From Tubiluchus corallicola (lineage: Eukaryota > Priapulida > Priapulimorpha > Priapulimorphida > Tubiluchidae), in the NCBI GenBank assembly GCA_030141605.1, contig JAQGDQ010000119.1:357505-421504 (forward strand): 64,000 nucleotides of DNA, read 5' to 3'. Every line of letters begins with the position of its first letter. Position 1 is the first letter of the stretch. This document shows, piece by piece, positions 12,401-21,400 of the stretch. A program made the position numbers and the translations under genes. The notes below the pieces were generated by a model, which saw only the letters and a list, made by a program, of their open reading frames with translations, did no database searches and was not told the origin of the DNA.

Positions 12401-15400
12401 GAATCACTTGATTTTTAATCAACACTGTGAAGGTGGTAAGCCACAAGACTCACCTGCTTCTTGATCACCATGTAAGGCTGGTACCACACCGCACTGCATA
12501 TCACCTAGGGCCACCTTTACAGCAGTTCCCCCAGGAATTCCATACCACTCCTCAGACAGAGTACCGGCAATGTGATCGGCGTCTCGCACTTCCGGCAATA
12601 AATGAACAGGGAACCCGCTAGAAGATAATCTGAAAGAACATGTTCATTTTATCATTGATCTCATCAAGAATGAAATTAATTAAAAAATTATATCATTCGT
12701 AATGGAGTAGGTCCATACATAAATTCCACCTGAGGATGTTTACACATTAGGGCAACATATAAGTTCACTGTAAGTCTGCAAATTTGCGATTTACGGATTT
12801 GGATAAAAATCAGAAATTTACTTCAAGGGATTGTTTCAAAGTTCAGCATCAACAAAACTTTTCCAAAGTAGACCTATCCAAAAAATTGTCACTGCAATTC
12901 GTGCAGAAGATTGCCACTAGGTGTTAACCATACCTTATTATGAAATCTAGCAAAAGGTTCACTTACAGTGACAAGTTTACAGTTAACAAGTTTATGGACG
13001 ATGGTAGTTTAGATCTTTTATTGAAACACTTGAAGCCTGAAAACCAACCAGAAAACGTAAACTTAATGGTGTTTTAGTAACATAGTTGAAATTCACTCAG
13101 TAAGTTAGTGCTTAACATTGTGTGCAAATACTAATAATTATAAAGGTAACTGCATTATTTTTTAACTATAAAAATACATAACAGTGTATTTTAAGTGTAA
13201 ATAAATGTAACTGTACAACAGTAATAAAAATACCGACACGCTAAAAGACTCCAAAAACACAAAGAATCTGGACAATCAAACAACTTATTACAGCAGTGGA
13301 GTGAGGAGGGATACGGGGCAAACAGTGTGCGAATTTATGTGTCAGTCAATGTGATTATGATATATATATGAGTTAAATCAACAAATTATTTTGAATTTTG
13401 AACAGCTGAGTAAAAATTTGTGTGTTTGGCGAATAAAATTAAGCAATATTGACCATGATTAGTGAATAGATGTGTGTCTGCTGGATTCAAGACTTGTTCT
13501 GAGAAGTTTCATTCGGCCTACTGCCCTCTCTATTTTTCGCACTGAAGAAGGATGTATATGTATCTAAAGTTCGAAACACAACCCAAGATACCTCTGGTAA
13601 TTCTGTGATCCGTCTTAAAGCATTACCATAGATATCACATAGGATCCGGTCCAGCCACAAATGTTCACGGTTAAGTCCTGATACTGCTGCTGAGTTTCAG
13701 CTTGAAGAGTACCACCTCTTCTGCTCTAAACCACAATAATGTGGCCTTTTTTCATATACTTGCTAACTGCCTTAAAATTGATTTGGAAAGACCAAGGAGA
13801 AAATGATAAAGCTCGTTTGGTAAGAATAATGAACATCTGATTCTTGACCATATTGTTCTGTATGTTACTGGATCTGTTAAAGAAAATTATGACAGATAAC
13901 TTTATTTATTATTATTCATCCTCTACATGAAGAATTTACGTTTCTTCCACCACTTAGTAGGAATAAATGTACCCTTTCAAGAACCGATTTAAATTTTCAT
14001 CTGTTCCCACTGCAGTCAAAGTATTCAACAGTAGTTAAACGTTTTAAACACTTTTCAATTTTTAAGCTTTATATTAATTATAACATTTAGATTTAATGTT
14101 ATAGAATTTAATTACAGTTGTAAACTTGTTGTGCTAATTGTTTCTCAACTACTAGTCTGGGCAAACCATAAAAGAAAGTTTCACGAATACCAATAATATA
14201 TATGATAGTAAAGATGTCTATGTCTATATCTGTGTCTATGCCTATGTACATGTAGCGCACTGTATAAAACACGTTCAAAAGCTATGGTCATAACCAACAC
14301 GCAGCGTTTACTAAGATCAAAGAACAATCTAACGTAAAATCAAGGCCGCCGGCAGGATTATTTATTTTCCATCAATCCTATTACATAGCACGAAACTGTT
14401 GATTCAGTAATTGCACGTGAAAAGGGGCTGGCATTTAGTCAGGTGCAAAGCAGATGTTTAAATGTTTGCTGAACTGATAAAAGTGCTTTAGGCTTAATTG
14501 ATTTGTTCTGTTCTCCAGTAAACAGGCAGCCGTCTCTACCGCTTTGCGGGTTTCACAAATCTGTGATGAAGCCCCCCCCCCCCCTTAAGGCAAAATCGCG
14601 TATTACTGGAAAAGGCGCACTATTTGCTCTAACAGGGGGCACCCCATTGTCTAAACATAGGTGATTATGACAATGTGATATAAGGCGCAATGCAGTTGTT
14701 AAAATGCTTACCTCACTGAGCATTTCCACTTTGTTTACGCATCACGAACATGAACGGACATGAGTAGTGTCCGTATACTACTATTCTTTTACTTTAATAG
14801 GCTGCTAGGTATTGTCGCATTTGCCTAAAGTTTAGCCAGCAGCTTTTACTGCAGCAAAACTATAGGCGCAATGGAAAACCGTTAGAACAATGACTTTGCA
14901 TCAGCAGTTTTCCAAGTGAGAATCGCCCGAAATGAAACTCCCGATTAATTCGAAGCCATTCCTCCTGGTGTCTTAAAAAATACCCACGCCGCTTTGTAGC
15001 ACGGTTCCTCCTATTTCTAAGGAACTATAAATCACCTATCAAGGGACCTACAAAGCGCCGCTAAGACAGCTCATCTACATGGTGTTCGATCATAATGTTA
15101 GGTACCGGAAAACGTCCGATACGGGAAGCCGAGTGCCTGCGACGAAATCTAACTACCCCTATAACATCCACCGTTGAATGGGCAGCTTTGGGCTATCCAA
15201 CCATTAGCAGCAGCACCCCGGCGCGTAAAATAAGGAGTATACATTTTGCGAAAGACCGAGCGAAAATATCCATTTTTGAAGGTTTTCACCTACCCCCCGT
15301 TCCTTCCGGTGGCCCCAATTCTAAACCATCAACGAGGTGAGACAGACGACTCGATCGAGAATGTCCGTTTGATATACGGATAACCGGAAAGGGTGCTGTC

Positions 15401-18400
15401 GTTTGAGATCTAATCTCTCAAACATTATATACAGGGTGTCTCAAAAGTCACTATACACTTGACATTTTCTATATTTTTTTCACAGAAAAATGTAGAAAGT
15501 TTGAAAATTGGTACAGACAAATAAATGCTTTGGATAATTCCTTCGGTCAAATTCGACGAAAAGAACTGCTACACTAGTAGGCTTTGCTATTTTCACTATC
15601 TTCATCAGGGACCCTCGAGAGCTTCCAAAGGCAACTCGTGTATCGTGCATCAAGAAAATCTCTCACAGCCCAAGAGTAGTGACAGCGGGTTGCACCTTGC
15701 TGAAAAACTACGTTGTTGATAGAGAGAAAGCGTGCTCTATATAGTGCTCTGAATTTCCTCTAAACTTCAGTTGGTGATCGCAGGGCCTCATGCTAGGTTG
15801 ATTTTGCACCTCACTCTAACATTACTGGCGTCGTCATAGCAACGTGATTCACGACAAAAAATAAATAAAAAGAATTGTCGAAGGCCTATTCTAATTCACT
15901 AAAAGATTCGCTAAGATTGCTAAGAGCTTGCTAAGGTTTGAGAAAATTTTAAAACGAAAATTCGATATCAAAGTGTATAATGACTTGAGACACCTTATAT
16001 TTACTACGCTATAAGTCACCGAAATTAATATTATGTTAGACTTCACCAACCAAAGTCAGTAACAGCAACCGTAGAATATATGCTCTAAATGAGATTGTTC
16101 TAGCTCAGTATAAAATTCTTTTATTTTGTCAGATGTATAATAAATTATTCAACGTATATTGACGTTTTTAATTATTATTATTCCATAAACAAGGAACGAC
16201 GGACGGTGCCAGTACGCTTAACGACTCAATTCACCTGTTTCTAGTATCCTACTTGGGCAGCCCATGTACGACGCGTCCTACTTGGGCTAGCTCATGTACG
16301 CCAACTGTCCTACTTCGGCTAGTAGTGGGTTACTCGGCGCCCAACAACATAGTCTTTGAAATTTGGAATGTCATCTCAACCTGGCTTCATTACAAATGCG
16401 TCCAATCTATGGAAGATGCATATGTAATTAAAGTATTACACTAACAGCTTCGAAACTAGCTTGAGATTATTATCATAGGACTTATGCATATCACTGCACT
16501 TTAAATGTAATTATCAGCAGAGATTGTTGCCTGGCAACCAATTGCGAAGTTTGGCAGTAACGTGCGCTTTTCACACGTTACAAAGTAAACAGGCTGTAAG
16601 TTATAAATAATACCTATCACAATCTTGCTGCATAAGCTTCATGAAACATCAGGTTTGCGTCCTGTCGGTAATTGACAAAGACAGGTGATATTTAACGTGG
16701 GACAAATATCCAGCTACTTAATTAATGAATGCAGAAATCCATGAAAGTCATCCATGTTCACATAACTGTAAACGAAAGGCACACAATGGTTATGATCACA
16801 ACACAATGGGGCTAAAGGAATAGCCTAGTAGCCACGGTGTGCCCTATGTAGTCCACATGAAGAAGATCCTGCCTAGCGTGCACAGTGTTGAGCTGCAACA
16901 TAAAGCTGCTAAAAATATTTTTGAAATAAACAACCTATAGACGAGAAACGAAGTATAATTATTTTATTATAATGACGATGCGAATCTTACACGCTGAGAA
17001 TTTCAGCTTAAGAAAGATCGAGTTCAAAACTTCGTAAGCGTCAAAAACGAGTTGTAACAAAGATCAAAGGAGACATCCTATAGCGGAGAATAAAGAAACA
17101 AACGTAGGTTTCTTCATTTTGTCGAACAATGTCAAAAACTATTAGACCGCCCCACAGCCACGCACGTACCGCACATCGTGATAATGATTGTTTGAACCAA
17201 TTTGCATAACAAAGTTAAGAGTGATTAGCTAGTCATTCGCTTACAAATTTCTCATATTTACTTTCTTGGATTAAGTTGTAAGGGTAAGACAGTACTATAA
17301 AAGCGGTGTGTATTTGAGGAATTTTCACTGTGCGACGTAAAATTACCGCCGGTACCTTGTTTTGCGATGTGCGTTGATTTGACACTTGGCATACTTGCTA
17401 CTTTCTACTTCGCTATTGCAATATTTAGCAGATAAAATTATAAGACTTGAAGCCTTCGGGCGCGCAATACAGAAACGAGAAGTTGCAGACGGCTCTGCCA
17501 CTAGGCAGTTTAACCAAGGCGCCAAATTCTGGAAGAAATTCTTTTGTTCTTAAGTAGGTAATAACATAGTATATGTGTGGTTGCTTAAAAGCAAAACCCT
17601 TTAATTAAATAAAACGAACTACTTTTGTCAAAATATATGATTTATCGACGCAAACAGAGAGGTGTCTTCCCGTAACAAAACTCTACCTTTGCTTTACTTG
17701 GTTTCCTACTTGTATTACATCATTTCATACAGACAAGTATGCATGGAGCTGTAGCTACTCCTTCTGTTAATAAAACAAAACAGTTAGCTAGCAAGAAGCT
17801 TTTGTCATTGCAATTCGCTACTGAAGAAAAATCTATAAGACTTGCAGACCACAGGAGCCTAATACAGGAAACGAAAGATTACTGGTACACATAGAACAGC
17901 AAAAAAATTCGCTTAATCCTTCCGATTTTATTTTAGATTTAATTCAACACATGAAGCACAATATAAAACAAACAAGACTTTCAGAACTAAAAACTATATA
18001 CACATAAGATAAAAACTGTACAAAAGGAGCACAGGTTAGTTTACATAATTAAGTAATATAAAAAGAACAATAACTTATATTGAATATCTATACCAACATT
18101 TTCAACGAGACCAGGGCCAGCTTTCATAAAGCCATCACTAAACGCCGTCACTATTAAAAAAACGATGTTTCAATGTTCTATAACCAGGGCACTTTATTTA
18201 TGACTTTAGTCATAAATTGCATAAATAGCTTATTTAATACTAATTTCAGATTTTATTTATGACTATTTATGACGTGTCAAATTTTGACCAAAAATGCCAT
18301 CCTGAGCTAAAAGAAATACATATTTTTAATCAGAATCTTGTATTTTGCCTTTCTTCGTTCTTCATTACATTAAAATGTAATAAAAATGTCTACTTTCATC

Positions 18401-21400
18401 ATTCCAAGGCCTGAAGTTTCTCGTATTGTTTTGCATGCAGGCATCCCTCCAGACTGAAATCCGTGATCGTGTTTATAATAATTATAGTATCGGTTTTAAT
18501 TTGTTTAGGATGACCTATAAAATTACTGCTCATAAAAATCAATCTATTAATTAATTCGTACAGTCACAATTCGTAGCCACAATTAGTACAAGTAAATAAT
18601 GTATTTTTTAAATATCGATTTTAAATTTAATGTTGGAAAATACTATTGGCTATTACATCTTTCTAGGGAACCGTCACGTATGTTTTCTAATTAAAATTAC
18701 ATTAAGCAAAATAACTAAACAAGAAAAACAGTTAAATTTTAATGACAATGAAGCAACAAATTCTCCCAAAGATAAAATATGCTCAAATTCTAGCAGACGG
18801 CATTATTCTTATTTCTTGAGGATGAGGCAGTAAGGCACGGGAAACGCTTGCGGCAAACTCGAGCTAAAACCTACACCCAAGCCATTGACTTACGCCGCTT
18901 AGGGGTAAGCATCGAAGTTCGGTTCGATTCGAATTCGAAAGTCACAAATTCGGTTCGATTCGAATTCGCTTTCTGGTAGAGAATGCTCACCCCTAACGCC
19001 GCTAGGATGAGAAAGGCACTGAAATGAACGTGCAAAGAAAAGAATTAGAAGTGTAGATTTCTGTTATTGTGCAGAGCGTAGGTTTGAGGCGGCAGAACTT
19101 TAGGACATTAAAATAGGTAAGCTGTCTTTAATTCAAATTTTCGATGGAACGACAACGATTCTGTCGGTGCCTATTTATTTTTTCGCGGTAACGCGCTCAT
19201 TTACTTTTTATTATTTAGGTTACTTCTAGACGAGTTAATGACAGATAAACGCATCAGTTAGACAGTCTCAGTTACTGTGTTAGTCCACCAAACAGTCACG
19301 CGCAAGCTTCTTATGGACTGCCTGTGTGTGTGGGAGAGAGAGAGAGAGAGAGAGACGGTGGAAACAGTTTTCTGTACTGAATTTTTTGTTCCATTCATCG
19401 GGAAATGATTATTTTTCTTTCGTTATTTATGACAAATTTGAAATCTTATTTATGACTATTTTGCAAGAAAAGTCATAAATAAAGTGCCCTGTCTATAACG
19501 CTATCAATTAAGCAAAGTGAATTAAATTTATGGGGCGGAGACATTCGAGTTCAGAGCACTATGCTAGTGTATATTGTAAATGTAAAAGGCTTCAAATGTA
19601 ATGATCGTGTTAGAGGTCGCTTAACGACTGCTCCCTGTCCGTTTTTGTCACTAAATAGTTAACGTTCTTGAAATAGTGACGGCTTTGGAAAACGAAAACG
19701 CTAACGAGCTCGCTAAAATCGTCACTAAACTGATAATAACGATGTCGTTAACTTAGTGATGGCTTTATGAAACCGCGCCTGGGCCCAGAGTTGCGGTTGT
19801 GAAGATGACGCAACTAATGAAATGGATGTAAAAAGAGCAGTTAGTATTTCAAAACTTTACGAATGAAAAAGTTAAGGGAAAATCTACTTAAGAGAATGTA
19901 CATCAAGACTGTGCTGCAGAAATTTGGTTGCTCCTGAAAACCCATAACTTATAATGAGGTCAAAAATCAAAAATTCAATTTCAAATTCAGTCTACACAAG
20001 CTGTAGATTGCTAATTAATTGGCACATTATAATACGTATATAAGCCTAACATTCATTACAGATACCAAAATATTTTATTATATTATAACAAATGTTCAAT
20101 TTTTGGGGTGGGACGGGGGACTGTGAGGGAAGGTGTTGACCGTTAAGGAGGCGGCACTAAAAATACCTTGAGGGTCAAACTACCTAGAGCCAATCGCCTA
20201 CTTTTCTCGTACGAGTGGCCTCTGTATAGTGTATAGTCTTTATAATAATCGTAGTACCAAAAACTTCATACTACATAAAACCTGTAGGCCTCCTGGCTCC
20301 CTCTTGACTAATCCTATACGACAACAAGTGGCAGTGATGAAAAAGTCACATGATGTTGCCTTCTTAAACCAGCCATAAAATTAATGCAGCTCTAAAGAAT
20401 CCAGACATTTGCCGCGAAACTGCCGTGAAATAATTATTAACCAATTACCTAGTTAGATTCATTAATACAATACCATGGCAGTCCATTTATCGGGGGTATG
20501 CCAGTTTATTGCTTTCAGAAACAATTGTCGTACTGACTTGATCGACATCTCGGTTTTGAACCAACAGGACCTTGTTTGCACTAAAACCGAGTGGAAATTG
20601 TTTATTTGGCACTTATGGCTAAATGAGATGGTCACGGCAAAGGAATCTAGGAATCTATTTGTCTGAAATACGTTCCTCCTAGAGAGACAAAGGCCTTATT
20701 AGCTGGTATTTTTGCTCAAAGAAGTAACTTCTGCCAAAGAAGGCACTGGATTTATGCAATACCCATGGAAGTTATTCAACAATTTGCATTTATTTGCATG
20801 AAAGTGAAGAGGAATTGGAACACGTTGTGTTCGTTTGCAGACTACATGATCATTATAGACTTCTGTTCCCAAACTTGTTTACTGCATGCTGGAATATGGG
20901 GGATGTTTTGAAAGGGAATATGTTACCGGATATATTGGCAGAATTTTTAAAAGTAAACGGGCGGTTTCAGACACTGAACGGCCAAAACTAATCATTTGTA
21001 GATCATGACTTTCTGCTAATTTGATTTTCGTTATAAGATATATATATATATATATCGACACATCAGCTAGCACAGTAATCAACTAGTCTGTTAAACACAT
21101 GGAACTAGTTGTGGCAAAAATGACAAAAAGTGGTGTTGAGAGAATCTTTTTCTGTATATATATATATAAATATGATATAATACCATGATTGCTTTTGCTT
21201 TTTAGTCTTTCTTGACTGCCGTTTTTGCATCTTGGAAAACAATATTACTTCAGCTATATTAAAGAAGTAACACGACTAAGTTAAAACTCCTTTTGATTTT
21301 GAAAGTTTCCGCCGCCGTCGCTGCTGTGGTCGAATAGTTTCAAACATACATAAGACTGAACTAATCAAGTCTTCGAGCCAACGTTCCGCTAATTAAAGAG

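Larger units (their letters stand above)
18185..19491. mobile_element. hAT-type non-autonomous element, 1307 bp, with 8-bp target duplication
   Basis: Exact inverted ends CAGGGCACTTTATTTATGAC (continuing TTT) at 18185 and ending at 19491, flanked on both sides by the perfect 8-bp duplication TCTATAAC (18177-18184 and 19492-19499). The CAGGG start and 8-bp duplication are diagnostic of hAT elements. There is no transposase; the interior is AT-rich and includes an (AG)n run at 19334-19355. It is inserted in the 18111-19784 element and itself carries the 18900-18995 element. Confidence 0.9.
18111..19784. mobile_element. Outer TIR element of a three-level transposon nest
   Basis: The left end (18111-18141) reads CCAGGGCCAGCTTTCATAAA then GCCATCACTAA. 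The right end (19754-19784), inverted, reads CCCAGGCGCGGTTTCATAAA then GCCATCACTAA. The terminal repeats are about 31 bp with a handful of mismatches. The right arm contains further inverted GTCACTAA/TTAGTGA and GTTAACG blocks. Without the inner insertion the element would be about 360 bp. A target duplication is not clear. Confidence 0.7.

Noticed and set aside
11710-12446. Open frames on the minus strand across the minisatellite
   Set aside because: They are by-products of the 46-bp array; the Cys/Ser/Arg-rich products have no conserved content and the units shift frame.
11787-12491. CRISPR-like spacing of repeats
   Set aside because: Units are contiguous and degenerate with no spacers, in an animal genome.
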